64,000 nucleotides of DNA, from assembly GCA_030141605.1 (NCBI GenBank), contig JAQGDQ010000251.1, forward strand, positions 186,001-250,000, given 5' to 3'. Under the pieces are notes generated by a model. That model saw nothing but the letters and a program-made list of their open reading frames with translations. It made no database searches and was not told where the DNA came from. Origin of the DNA: Tubiluchus corallicola. Its lineage: Eukaryota; Priapulida; Priapulimorpha; Priapulimorphida; Tubiluchidae. This document shows positions 39,273 to 52,290 of this stretch, piece after piece; position 1 is the first letter of the stretch, and each line of letters starts with the position of its first letter. A program made the position numbers and the translations under genes.

Positions 39273-42200
39273 ATGGCAGAGTTTACACCTTTTCCACACT
39301 TTGCAACTGATGCTATTCATGCCGGCCAAGAACCAGAACAATGGATGTCTCATGCCGTTGTGCCGCCGATATCGATGGCCACGACATTTAAGCAGTACGC
39401 TCCCGGAGAACATAGAGTAGGTTTCATAAGTGTGTCTGTTTGAGACTTATTTAAAAATCTTGTCTTCAGTAACTTTATTATAAATATTAGCTGTGCAAAG
39501 TTTAATTACCCCACACCCTTGGGTAGTTTAAAATTCAAATCATATGAGTCTTAATTTTAACCAAAGGTAATATTCAAATTTTAACATTTCAGGACTAGCA
39601 TTCTAGAATTTGGGCTTTGTGTGCACATTTGAAATAATAATAGGTTGGCTGTTCATGTCTGGCTTTAGGCTACTAATGGCCAGTACCTTGTAAAACAAAC
39701 ACTCATATTTGCTTTTACATTTTTGAATACCAAGAAATAGTCAAATTCATTGCTAGTCCTGTATGCTCTCTTCTCAATGGACATCAACTGCTGGATATTG
39801 ATGTTCTTCGTCCCCCCCCCCATGCAACGAGTGGTGTAGGGCAGGGTAGTGGTTGAATTCATGATGACAACATTTCAAGCTATATAGTATATCAAGTCAC
39901 AAGGATTAAAACTAAAATGACAGATTTTAGGTGATAGAATCATCTAAACTACCTTCATTTGGTGTTTGTGTGAGTCGCAAACGGAACTGCTAGTTATTTA
40001 ACAGGTTTTATTAAAATATTAATTGGCAACAGCAATATATAAAGCTATCCAAAAGTGCATCATTATGACAATCTTGAATCAAACCATAATTTTAAGTAAT
40101 AAAATTAAGAACATGCAGGCCTTGGCAAAAGTGTCAGTGATTGTTTGGTAAATTGATGCACCCTAATGATTTATGACTGCAGTGACATGGGGTCGATTCT
40201 CTTTTGTGTAGGGATACGAGTATGGTCGAAGTGGTAACCCAACAAGAGATGTTGTAGAGAAATGCATTGCCTCTCTTGAAAAAGGGAAGTTTTGTAAGTT
40301 TACAACAACAAAATTTTTGCATTACATTTTTTAATCGGAAGTTTGTGGTGTGCTGGTATTGGAGTGTACTGATATATGGGTGTTTTAGTGTAAAATTTAT
40401 GCTCTTATTAAACATAAAATAAAAGTCTCAGTTCTTGAAATTTTGCTGGAAAATGCCTGGAATTATGGGAAATGATTTTTTTCCTTTTTTAGAGAGTAAC
40501 CTTTTGTTACATTTATTATATAATTAATTGACTAGCTTGTTTGTTATTATTTTTGTGATTGTATGTTTTTAAGGTATGGTGTTTGCTTCTGGATTATCAG
40601 CGACAGCAACAATCACGCATTTACTAAATGGTGGTGATCATATTGTCTCTGTGCAAGATGTTTACGGAGGTAATGACTAATCTGGCTTACTTAAAGTATT
40701 GTTGCTGTGTTTACGTTTTAGCAGATTTTTGGCAATGCAACATTATTGTTGTAATGTGAGGTGCGTTGTTCAGTGGTTTTAGACACCACGCGTGGTGATC
40801 GGAGTTCAGAATGACAGTGGCAGTGACGTAATAAGTGCTTGTTTTGCCCGGGAGCAAAAAAGCTTTTTAGAGGCTACTCTTTCAACGTTTTCTCATTTGT
40901 TTCGTGCGTGAAGCTGCAAATTACGTGCGATTTTCGCATCCTTGAGCCCCACTTTCCTTTTTCAACATGATGAGATAAAGATAAACAAATTTTTTCTAAG
41001 AATCACCCAGAGTTTGATGTGCAGTACTGTGCCAGAATAACTTTTCTATGCATTTGTTGCTCATAACTCAACAGTCCTTAAACATTCAGCTCCAGCATTA
41101 AAACATTGGCATTTGGAGAATAGTGCCACAGTTTCTCCTAAAATTATCGGTCTGCTAAGGCACGTACCACTGTACACACACTGCTAAATATTAGCATTAG
41201 CTTTTTATGGTAGTAATTAAGTGTGATGACCTCGGATTTTGCTGCAGTTCGGAAATTTTTGTTAATTGTTATTGCCGGAATAGTAATGAATAATTTTCAT
41301 CCATTAAATAAACTCTAGAAGAATTTTGCAGATGATTGCCTCCTGTCACCCCCCTCCCCTGCTGCCCCTCTGGACACTGACACTAGTGAGTGAACGTGCT
41401 CGAGGCAGTTTCATCCTTCATGCTGATTCCTGCTGTTTGCCTTGTAGAGGAAAACTGTACCATACACATTTAAACGTGACTATGACACCTCTGCTGGTTC
41501 AGTGCTTCGATAATAAATTGGATTTCAGTTTCACCATCTTCTTAGGATGTGCTCTGTCATAGTATGCTATGTTCTGACCTGCAGTGTTCCAAATTGTTTA
41601 AGTTTATGCTGCTGATTTAAATTTCTATTTTAGCAAATGTACAAAGTAACTGTTAGGTTTTCTTGGATACCGTGACTGATCTGTTTAAAAAATGTACGCA
41701 TGATAAATAGTACGACAGGAAAACATTTTTTAGCAAAGTTGGCCCCAGATTGATCCCATGTGCTCTGGTCTACATTATTTAAAAAATAATTGGTAAATAG
41801 TAATCTAATAATAGTATTATAATATATGATATTGATTTTTTGTCTCAGAATATCATAATATTTTGAATTGATTTTTTTATATCATAATATTTGGTATTGA
41901 TTGTTTTGTATCATAATATTTGGTACTGATTTTTGTGGGTGACTATAGTGATGGGCAATTTTTAAATTTTTTGATTCCTTTACAATCTTGTTCTTGTAAT
42001 TCAATATCACAATTAATCTTTTATGGTAATTTTTTAGTGTTTTAGCCATATTTTTCAAACATTGTAGCACTGAAATATAGCCTATAAACTTCTTCATGGT
42101 TTTCGTCGTTCTCTGTCATTTTCATACTCGCAAACTATTTTGATAGACACATACATTCATTAACTACTTTATTACTATGTCAACTGCACACATCATGTGA

Positions 42201-45200
42201 AAGAGAATAAGAAGCCCCAGTTTGCATCACTACGGTTTGCAACTGTGTGCATTTTGTAAGGTCAGAAAAATGAAGAATTCTGTTTATTTGTACTAAAACA
42301 CTGCTTTGTTTAGTCAGTGTGTAACACCTATGTTTTGCTCTCGATTAATCTTGATTAACTGAATTACTGTTCAATAGCCGGTTACATATCAATTTATACG
42401 TGGTTGTAATCTCGATTAATTAAATTAATCTATAAATTGCCCATCACTGGGTGACTTCTACTGTCATTTCAAGCATTTAAAATCAAGTCTATATAGCTGT
42501 TGCATTTACACAGTGCATGTACAGGCAACCACACACTGGCCTTGAAATATAGTTTTATGCTTCGTTTTTATCTTGTCATTTTCTGTTCTACTTGCTGAAA
42601 GACATTTTGTGTTGCAATATTTGAACATCATAAATGCAAATATAGTAACCAAAGAATGCAGCAGTGGATTATGGCTAGGCAGACAGGCACCAAATAGTGT
42701 GTTGCATGAAATCAGTAGGGCAGACATAGTAGCTGCAACTTCTGTTAGTACTTTATAGAATGCCAGTACAACAAAAAGAAATTTCACGCTTTCAACTAAG
42801 GCAAAAATTTATAATTAAAACACTTCTTATCAAATGAATAGTAAAATGAATCGTAGCTAAATGGGGAGTCGCTAAGTGAGAGCTGACTGTGCATTATGTG
42901 CTGGTCAGCTACTGGTGCAAATTGGTTACTTTTAGACTATGGGCATCTATAAGAAAATTCCTCAGTATCTGGCATCGTTCATAATAGAATACTGCAAAAA
43001 TGTGTAAAGAGTCCAAAAGCAAATGTCTAAATTATTGATACTTAGTTTAATATTTTAAACAGGCCTGAAATCCGAGTTAATCATTGATTTCTGATCGGTG
43101 ATGTATTATCGATAAAAGTACCAAAAATTCCCAGTTAACTTGAATTGGACTAATTTTAACTGATTGGATAATTTTACTTTGAACAACAGTGAATTCTTAA
43201 ATGGCATATCAACAAGTGATGAATATCCGTAATTTATCAAGAAAACACATCTCAAAAGCTTAGGATAGGATAGGATTTCTTATATTTTGCAAACAACCGA
43301 AAAACTGGCTTGTGTAATAGCAGATTTATTTGCTTTGTAAATGACCGGGTTTATAACAAACTAATGTTGTATATTAGTAATACTGGCATGCAGTATACAT
43401 GCCAGGGTTACTAATATACAGTAATACAATCCTAAATAAATTCTTTACATCTGATTTTCTGGCTTGCAAATTTCACAATTATGTTGTCAATTATATGAAG
43501 TCATTTAGATATTCATTTTCAATAGATTTTATGTTAATCAAGGTGCTTTTGTTGACAAGATGACCTCATATAGCTTTTAATTAGTCTAAGACTCTAACTT
43601 AGAAAATGATCTTTCTCTTCATTTAAAATCATTTAAGAAAAAACTATGGCATGTCGTAGGTTTTGCATCTGTTCCCTCACCCAGAAACATTTGTCATTTT
43701 TGTACTTTATTCATAACAATTCTGTACCTTTGAAAGCAAAATAAAAACCACTAATTTTTATTCTGTAGCAAACACTTGGCTGTTTAATCGTTGATACAGT
43801 TGACAAAATCGGGAACTGTCGGGGCCTCTGACGCTTGGAGGTCCTCCTGCACCACCGACAGAGCCGCCGTGGTAGTTGTGGCTCTGAGCGCAGAGTATTT
43901 ATAACCAGGTTGGAATCATAGAAAATGGCCAGCTCTGATTAATTCAATTGGTGATTACAAGCTTATGCAATGTAAGATGACTGCAACAGCCGTAATTTAT
44001 TATGATGTGTCTTACAGGAACTAACCGATATTTTTCACAAGTTGCCTCGGCTTTCCACGTTGGAGTTACTTATGTTGATGCGGCTACAGACGTTAAACAC
44101 ATCACCGATGCCATAACAGACAAAACTAGGGTGAGTTAGTAAAAGCTAAACTTTCTTTGATATGAGATATTTATGTTTATTGATTTGCTATTTGCTTTGC
44201 TTCTTGAGATTACTGTTTTTGTTTCTGTCTTAAATTCATTCAATAGATGAATTTATTCATCCAGTGAATACAATAATAGTATAAATTTATTATTACCCAA
44301 ATGCTAACTTTGTATTTAAATTCTTCATGTGATTACTATTTGTAACTTTACTTCTCTGTTATTTAAATTTGTGATGAGAGTTCGCAAAACTATTTTTGCC
44401 TCTACAGTATAAAATAACATGACAAATTAATTTTAATGTTGTATTATTTTTGTATAATAGCCAGTAATCACCCAAAAGTTTTCCTGCGCCTGTAAGTAAG
44501 CCTTTACTTTTAATAAGAGGCAGCTGATTAAGTGACGAACAGGCCTTTCACTGCTCTTTCTCAGTTATATTTAAATTTTTATGTAATCATATTCTTTTTA
44601 AACAAAAAAAGTTGGGTTGAAAAAATAAAGCTGAGTTGAATTGAATTGCATTGTTCATTTTAATGAGAAGTTACTTGCTTACTTGTATAACATTGTTAAT
44701 GAGCTAAAATTGTTTTCAGAATTTGCTTGTTATGAAAATAGTTTGTGCCATGTTCCCATATAGTGAAATAGCAAATCAGTCTAGTTTTATAGTGTAGGAA
44801 GGAGAATAGCTGCATGGTCAATATATGGGCATGGTAACTAAAGTTAATTATTGCTGAGATTAGTCAGGAGCAGGATGGGTGACTGCCAGAAAATTTTTTT
44901 TGTTGGTTTCATTTGCCATACTGACTCTTGTTATTAACCTCGTTAAGTTAGGATGTGTACACAGCCTAGATGGCAAAGGTGCTTCTGCTGATTAAGTTCC
45001 ACTTTTCAGATGATTATTCTTGATAAGGCGCTAACTTCTGGTACTGCCACAAACAGCTACACTAAGTATATTCTGCCTTTGGGTGCTTCATTTCTGGTTG
45101 TAGTGTGACAAATTGCTTAAAAACAATGTACAAACGGATATCGCAGAAAAGAAGTCTTCAAATATTCTTCGGATAAAAACAAACTCTTTTTCATAATCTG

Positions 45201-48200
45201 CATTGAAGCATCGTATTATTTCAAGTTTTTCTTTTCAAAAGGCAGAACAATAAGCCTTTTCACAGTTCCAGCAATTGATGATGATCATGAAAAGGTCCAA
45301 GGTTAAGTGAACCAGACAATGCATTTGTGTACACTTGACAATGCCTTGCAGCCCTTGCTATTGTAATAGTAACAATTTTAACAGCTAGCTAGAACATTAC
45401 CTAGTTAATTTTTCTTGTTCCCAAGCAAGATACTGCTAGTAAAATACTCTACATTGCCCAGATTAATGCACAATTAAGTAAAGTCTGCGTAAAACAACTG
45501 AAGTTATTGAACTGATGTGACAGACGACTTTGATTTGCCTACATGTCACATGACTTTTGTAGTTAAGACATGTTTCTTGGGTTCACTAAACCTTTGACCT
45601 ACAGCAACTGTGCATGCACATAGCAAAACTGTGAAAAGGCTTATTACTTTCGTTTGAGCAACCAAATGAGCTTTTAAGTGTATTTAGTGTGATAGATTGT
45701 GAAGTGTCCACATGAATGCATACTCTAACTTTTCTTGGTTGTTACTTAGATGGTGTGGATAGAGACTCCGACAAATCCTACCTTATGCTTGGTGGACATT
45801 AAGGCCGTTGCAGCTGAAGTCAAGAAACATAAGAACATATTTATGGTAGTTGACAACACGTTTATGACGCCTTATTTTCAGCGACCGCTGGAGCTGGGTG
45901 CTGACGTTGTGCTTCATTCTTTGACTAAATATATGAATGGTATGAATTATGATTTACTGTTAACTGAGTTACCCTTTAATGCTGAAAGCATAAGTTATTT
46001 AACTTTTCTGTGAAACTGAACATTTTTAATGGGTTTCTTTACACTTTGAATTGCTCATGTTGTTGAGCACAATTGTGCAAATATAAATTTTACTGGTGGC
46101 TGGGAATAGCTGAAAAGATATTGAAAAAAACACAGGTATTTAACACTGTGATAGCATCTTTAGTGTAAAACATCCATGGTTTTCAATGAAACAAGGTGAC
46201 ATTAAAATAAATTTTAGATACTTCAACACATAACCCATTGTATTAATGAATGTTTTCTCAGACGTTCGTAAACTTCAATGCTATACACATGTTTCTTCTT
46301 TTTGTAAGTTTGCATTCAGTTATTTACATTAATATGTGAAGTTATCAAACACGTGTATTTCAAGTTTGACTGTCAAAAGATTGCTTTTGTAGTTGCTTGT
46401 GTTTTTGTTGCACAATTCTAATTCACATTTTCTTACATCTTTATGTATGTTGATGCTGTGCATTTTTTATCAGCATTTCAGCATATTTTTTCCAGTATGT
46501 TGAATGGACATGTATCGAAGTTGCTAAGATTACGTCTGTTGCCATTTTGATTCTAAACATTATTTGATTATTTGTAGGTCATAGTGACTCTATTATGGGG
46601 GCTTTAGTTACAAACAGTGATGCTATAGAGGATAAACTAAGATTCTTACAAAATGGTAAGTTATGTGTAATTATATTTTCTTTGTGATTTTGTAAGTTGT
46701 TGTGTAGTAATTTGTATATTCTCCTTGTAAACTATGATGCACTTGCAGGTTGAATCCTTTTTATGTTACAGCAATTGGTGCGATTCCAAGTCCGTTCGAT
46801 TGCTACTTGGTTAACCGAGGCCTGAAAACGCTGCATCTGCGCATGCAGTGCCATATGAAAAACGGTTTGGCCGTTGCTAGATATTTGGAAAAAGATCCCC
46901 GGGTACTGAAGGTCATCCATCCAGGTAGGTTTGGAAGATATTAGACTTCGTTAGCTCAAAGATGAGTGATGAGTTACCAAACAATTTTGCAAAGATTACT
47001 TTGTTTAATAATTGACCGATTAGATGATTGTATTGGATTAAAGTGGTAGATTGCTAACAGTAAAAGAATTGCTATTCGTAAATCTCAGCATTAAGCCAAG
47101 TAGTCATCAGCAGTTATCATGCTTTACCGAGTTTCGAGGCTTAACTGGACACTCCACGTGGTGCCCACAATAGCAAAGATGATAGTTGGTTATTCCACCA
47201 GTGAAATTAGTTTTTCTCCTGTGTTGTGTAAGAATTTATGATTTTTTTATGGTATTATTTAAATTTTATGTCGAATGACTTGCACAAGATACCTGTTGGT
47301 GATCGGTTAACTTCTAAATACAGTCACAAAATCAAAGCTCTACAATTACCGAATGAGAAACTATAAATTTTAAACCTTCCAAACTCACTTTATGTTTATA
47401 ATGACACTCTTTTAATAAAACTTGTAATCAGCACTTACTGAGGCAATTATGGTCTGCGTCATTAACTCTATAATGCTGAATTATCAGAGGGCAGTATTGT
47501 TTTACGTTGGTTTATGACTCATTTTCATAAACAGTTGAGAATTAATTTAATTTTAACTTTCAGGGCTCGAGTCACATCCTCAGTATCAATTGGCTAAGAC
47601 TCAGTGCCGTGGATATTCTGGAATGTGCTCGTTTTATGTAAAAGGTGGCCTGAAAGAAGCTACAACTTTTCTAAGTTCTTTGAAGGTACGTAATTGCATA
47701 TGATTGCTTTGGAGAAGTGCAACCATACCATTTTCTCATTTTGCTGCTGTTTATTTTCAGAAGCTGTTAAATTAGTTTTTGTTACGGACTTGCAAATGTA
47801 TAATATATGGAACATTTGTGTTATACATACGTAATGGAGATGACTATATGTCTGCCAGAAAATGGTCCAAAACTGGCGCATAAATAATACCTGTGCAGTA
47901 TACGTTCTTTGGGTCATAAGTTTTTAGAATACAACGAAAAAGTCTGTTTGTGCGTAACGTTATTGAAATCTTTCTTATCCTGATTTCTAGCTAATTTTTC
48001 TACTATGCAAAGTTGCTTATGCAAGTTAAGAGTTCAATGACTTTATATGTTTTCCCCAGAAACGCATTTATGATTTATTTATGCCAATGACTAATAAAAG
48101 TTGTATTGTCAGACAGATGGTATTAACAAAATAAAGGTAACTAGGCTGTCAGGCTTGCTGCTGAGTTTGTTCCCAGAGTCCTTTACTACATGCAGAGAGT

Positions 48201-50274
48201 GTGAACAGTGTGCACAGCAACCAACAGTACTTTGCAATTTCATCTCACTATGACATTCATAGCCATAGTAAGAAGTTGTAAATAAGCGCCTTTACATGTT
48301 GACAGACATTGTAATATGTCTAATATAACACATTGGAAGAAGAGTTTAAGCTGTTTTTAAAATATCACAAAGTAATGTTACCATCTGAATTTAGGTGTTT
48401 ATACTTGCTGAAAGTTTGGGAGGCTTTGAAAGTTTAGCCGAACATCCGTGAGTAACTCGGGCTTTTTCTAGCATTTTGCATTCTTTTCGACTGACAGTAT
48501 ACATCAATCAGCTAAGCGGCTAGAAGAACCCTGGCAAGCCCTAGGGGGAACCCTGTGAAACCAACATCTTCCTATATTATTGTAAAATAGTTTAATAAAC
48601 TTTAACTGATATGCCTTTTTGATGTTTGTATCAGTTTGATTGTCTAAACTAGAAATTTGTCTTTACTAGTTTTAAAATAATGCATGAAATGTGTTGGTTT
48701 CACTGGGTTCCCTGTCCACTTTCCAGGCTTTTTCAGCCCTTAGCTGGTTGTTGATGCTCTGTGACCTTAAAACAGACTTGAACAGCGTGGTTGTAATAAA
48801 AAATGTTTTTATAGACTTTGTTTTCAATTTTGTGAGTTAATTTTCTTAGTTAACATGCTGTTAACCTTGATAATAATTCTGTTAATTTTGAATGTGCATT
48901 TGTCGTTGTTAAAATTTTAAAATAATACAGGAAATATGTTGGTTTTTACATTAATGAAATTAATAAAATTTACTAATTTAATTTATTAGTTAATATGCTG
49001 TTAGTTTTGATAATAATTCTATTAATTTTGAATTCATTGTTTGAACATTGGCTAACCATGATAAATAACTACAATTTTGTTTACATTTCGGCACACACAA
49101 GCTGTTACATTCCAGTACAAGTAAATAGTTGAACTGTATACACTATAGCCAATTTAAACTAGCCAAGTTTAATTCTTTTTCTCTTAATTTAGTGCTTTAT
49201 TTGTTGTTTTTAGTGCTATTATGACACATGCTTCAGTGCCAAAGGATCAACGGGACACTTTAGGAATTGGTGATAATTTAATACGCCTTTCTGTTGGGCT
49301 TGAAGATGAAGAAGACTTGATAGGTGATATTGATCAAGCCCTTACTGCTGCTGTGAGTTGCTTTTCCACAAACATGTCTTTATTTTTTATCTATAAATTT
49401 TAACGCATAACTTGTATTTTATGTTCTTTTTAAACAAATTTGTACTTTTGTGCAAACATAATATGGATTGTGGCATTTATTAGTAACATCATTTTATTTC
49501 GAGCTGATTTTACTAAAGTATCTCGTAAGAAACAAAGTGTTGTCAGTCAAGATTATTGGCACGATTAGTTTTAAAAAAGGGATTACGATAGTAAAAAGAT
49601 TAACGGGCCTAATTAATAAGCCTGTTATATCAATAGAAACCAAATAATTCTGGTAAAATATACAAGCAGTAACATCTTCTTAGAAATTAACATGTAAAAT
49701 GTAATCTAGAATTGATTGCAGCTGTGCTGTGTTTAAAAAATTATTATCATTTCTAAGCATTTGTAGCAGGCCATACTAACAAGTATTTGTTGATTTCCTT
49801 ATCAAAGCCTTTTACTCCATGATTTCTTTGCAAAAATATTATATCCATTTTCTAACGGATAACTACTACATTTCAGTGTGGTTAATGTTGTTGCACAATG
49901 CACCTCCTTTATAGGAGATGAAGCCAGTCAGTGAAGCAGTAGTTGGTTTGTTTTGCTGGTTGGGTTAAGACATCACTAATTGCTGTGGCATCATTTTATT
50001 GATAAAATGCACCTTGACTTTTTTACTTTTCTTCTGCAATCTGTTGTGATAGTATGTGGAATTTTTCTCATAAAAGCTTATATTTAATAAATCAGAACAT
50101 TTGATTTTTTTCTACCTTTTCTAACCAATCACCTCAGTCATGATTAAGTTAGTAAGCAAGTAGTTAAGTTAGTGTCAAATAACAAGACTCTTAGTGCAGT
50201 TTACTATGTGAGAATGTTGATTTGAAGTTAATGATTTTGTTTTTTTCCAGATGGCTGCTGCTAAAGAACAGTAA
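39273..50274 (+). CDS. CTH: Cystathionine gamma-lyase (PLP-dependent)
   Basis: Cytosolic PLP enzyme of reverse transsulfuration: cystathionine to cysteine, 2-oxobutyrate and ammonia, with H2S as a side product. Coding exons are 39273-39416, 40212-40293, 40574-40669, 44018-44130, 45750-45939, 46578-46655, 46772-46924, 47564-47685, 48395-48447, 49214-49352 and 50251-50274 (stop TAA). They encode 397 residues, close to the roughly 405 of the human enzyme. The start [20 protein letters not shown] aligns with the family N terminus. Visible active-site features are YGRSGNPTR (50s), [14 protein letters not shown] (80-93), Y106 of DVYGG, D180 in VVDNTF and the Schiff-base lysine K205 in [11 protein letters not shown]. 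The C-terminal motifs [15 protein letters not shown] and [12 protein letters not shown] are intact. The last exon adds only seven residues. Cystathionine gamma-synthase is a relative, but the details favour gamma-lyase. Confidence 0.97.
41417..41517 (+). repeat. Dispersed repeat shared with 60.8 kb, copy 1
   Basis: TTCATGCTGATTC...GCTGTTTGCCTTGTAGAGGAAA...CCTCTGCTGGTTCAGTG matches 60804-60922 with scattered differences. Both copies are in the same orientation. No terminal repeats are seen; it may be a SINE-like family. Confidence 0.6.
41946..42449 (-). mobile_element. Non-autonomous hAT-type MITE, copy 2
   Basis: 504 bp in intron 3 of the cystathionine gamma-lyase gene. The termini are TAGTGATGGGCAATTT and AATTGCCCATCACTG. 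The flanks GGTGACTA and GGTGACTT agree at 7 of 8 positions, as expected of an hAT 8-bp duplication. It is the inverted homologue of 26018-26446. No transposase frame is visible. Confidence 0.8.
43368..43420. repeat. Short near-perfect hairpin
   Basis: The arm TGTATATTAGTAA-TA-CTGGCATG (43368-43390), a 7-base loop, and the complementary arm CATGCCAG-GG-TTACTAATATACA (43398-43420). Only the central two bases of each arm fail to pair as Watson-Crick. It lies in CTH intron 3. Confidence 0.8.
43800..43890. other. GC-rich patch inside an AT-rich intron
   Basis: About 90 bp rich in GGCCTCTGACGC, GGTCCTCCTGCACCACCGAC and GAGCCGCCGTGG. It remains open in several frames but has no splice context, so it is probably a fragment of an inserted element. 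Confidence 0.4.
48846..49033 (+). repeat. Direct repeat pair, about 48 bp, 140 bp apart
   Basis: TTAGTTAACATGCTGTTAAC...TAATAATTCTGTTAATTTTG at 48846 recurs at 48986 with a few substitutions. It lies in CTH intron 9. Confidence 0.7.
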
Positions 50275-50312
50275 CTAAAGACTGTTATGTAAAATATCTG
50301 TAGTGGAATAAT

Positions 50313-50318
50313 AATAAA
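50313..50318 (+). terminator. Poly(A) signal of CTH
   Basis: AATAAA lies 39 bases after the stop codon, the first canonical signal downstream, implying a very short 3' UTR. Confidence 0.6.
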
Positions 50319-50354
50319 AATAATGAGAATGGTCTACACAAACACGCACGTGGG

Positions 50355-50450
50355 CAAGGCTGGATTGTCCTATAGGCTAGCATGGCATGGGCTGCAGCCC
50401 CTAGGGCCCTTCAAGTTTGGGCACCCTCAAGCTTTGATAACATTTGGTAA
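50355..50450. mobile_element. Transposon-derived GGCTGCAGCC segment, inverted relative to 29.8 kb
   Basis: GGGCTGCAGCCCCTAGGGCC followed by CTTCAAGTTTGGGCACCCTC is the reverse-oriented relative of the sequence near 29791-29825. A third, looser relative lies near 56015. Confidence 0.45.
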
Positions 50451-52290
50451 AAAACTATGTTGAAATAAGTGCTCATTTTGTTTGCAATAAATAGCAAAAT
50501 TGTGGTATTTTTAAAGAACCTTTTTATTGACAAACAAAAGATAGCTATTCCAGCATATATAAAGAATTTGCAATAAATTTACTTCAAGCTGTGTAAATGT
50601 AGCTAAAATATATCAGGAGTAAAAATATTCAAGACGGATGTGCAGAGTTAGATGGTGGCTTCGTCTGAGCTTCATTAGCCTAGGGCTCCGAAAAGGTCAT
50701 AATCCGTCCCGCACACGTGTGTTTGCACAAGTTTTAAGTATGTGTAATGTCGCACAAATTGTAACGTGTTATGCATGCTTTACTCTATGTAAAATCTATA
50801 GTGCTTTAGATCCTAGCAATCGTTAAGTATCATGGAATCCAAATATCACAGATTTTAAAGAATCTGCGTATTTATTGTTTGTCATTTAGTGATTTGATAG
50901 GTGGAATTCATCTAGGTTGGGCTGGATGTGACATGCTTCAAGGTGGTCCCATTTATTCTATAGTTTATTGTTTTTCAATGACTGTAAATGCCACTTTTCA
51001 TTTGTTTTTTACTAGATATTGTTGATGTTAAAGGACCAAGGTCATTTAATTATGAGGGGAGGTATAATTGAATTCTAGTGCTCAGAGTTGTGCACCTGCT
51101 AGCTTGAGTTATTAAAATTTTTTGTTGCAACTTATTATGTAAAAAAGGAGCATTAAAAGTTTGGACAATGACTTAACAAGCATTAATTTTGTTTTTTTTC
51201 AGTGATTATTGATAATGTGTCATGCAACTGTGATAATGTGATGCATTTTTACAATTATTCTTGATTCTTGTTGATTTTATATTTTGTGAAACTGAATCCA
51301 TATTGAAACATTTACTCCTGCTTAAAATCACAATCAGTCTTGATCTCTTTGTGACTTTTTCATAATTATTTTCTTATAATATTATAGCTACCTAATGCAT
51401 GTGAGTCTTTTTACTGAGTATATTTAGCCTGAACTGTGACATTACAAGGTAGTAATCCTTGCTACATGAGTGATGCCGTATTTCATGTACAGTAACACTG
51501 CATACTAATTGACAATTAAACTTGCTTTTTCACTTATTAGTAGTGAAACTTAATCTGATTTAGAATCATTAGAAACTTTAGAATATAATTAGAATTCCTG
51601 ACATTTGTTGGTGTCTTACTTATAAATTGGTGATTTTGCTGGATTTAATAAGAGAGCATTTTGAATGTAACACATTCAATTTGTGCTTAAGTTGGTTCAA
51701 AATTCTTGATCATAATTAATCTGACTGTTTTTCATTCATTGAGTTATTATTTATTTATTTATATTTATTTACTCTTATTTATTCTCCGCAACTTTAACGC
51801 TCAACTCGCAGAGACGTACTAGAACGTACAACTGTATGGTGACCATTGACCACTGATCAAGGAGGGAAGGGCATGGACGTCGGTCACTTTTTCCTTTGGG
51901 TCGCATCTGTTCCTAGAGCTTTTGGTTTTTCCAATTTCCAATTTTTTTTCACAAGTATTTGGGCACTGTGGGGGAGTGTGTACCTGGGATTTTAAAAAGC
52001 TGGCAAGTTTTAAATGCCCGAGGGAGGGGCCAATATGCAAAATTTGGGGTCCCCTCAGTTGGTGACCTCTTACATATTGAGGGCTACGGACACAAAACTC
52101 ACAGGGTACACTTATTGGGCAAAGTTATCTACGTATACGTGTGATCCGAGTTGCTGGGTCAAAGGTCACGGAGCGGGCTTGTCTTCATTTATTTTTCTTT
52201 AGAATCAATCTGCTCCATAGTTTTTAAGACAATATTTGATATGTGGTTAGGCGGGGACAGATTGTTGGATATGGCAGAATATTGGTCATT
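50450..52290. other. Intergenic AT-rich DNA, no gene recognised
   Basis: Downstream of CTH. It includes TTTA-type low-complexity sequence near 51750-51785 and a moderately GC-richer stretch from about 51800 leading into the tandem array. No frame with a recognisable domain was found. Confidence 0.5.

Larger units (their letters stand above)
40670..44017 (+). other. CTH intron 3 (3.3 kb), repeat-rich
   Basis: The largest CTH intron. It contains a palindrome CACCACGCGTGGTG (40784-40797), a dispersed repeat (41417-41517), an hAT MITE (41946-42449), a 23-bp-arm hairpin (43368-43420) and a GC-rich patch (43800-43890). No exon is needed for phase continuity. Confidence 0.8.

Noticed and set aside
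40134-40415. 93-codon minus-strand frame
   Set aside because: Antisense shadow of CTH exon 2.
40771-41174. Possible hAT element bounded by CAGTGG and CCACTG
   Set aside because: The flanking 8-bp sequences do not match and similarity between the termini is limited to a few bases.
46732-46920. 62-codon minus-strand frame
   Set aside because: Antisense shadow of CTH exon 7.
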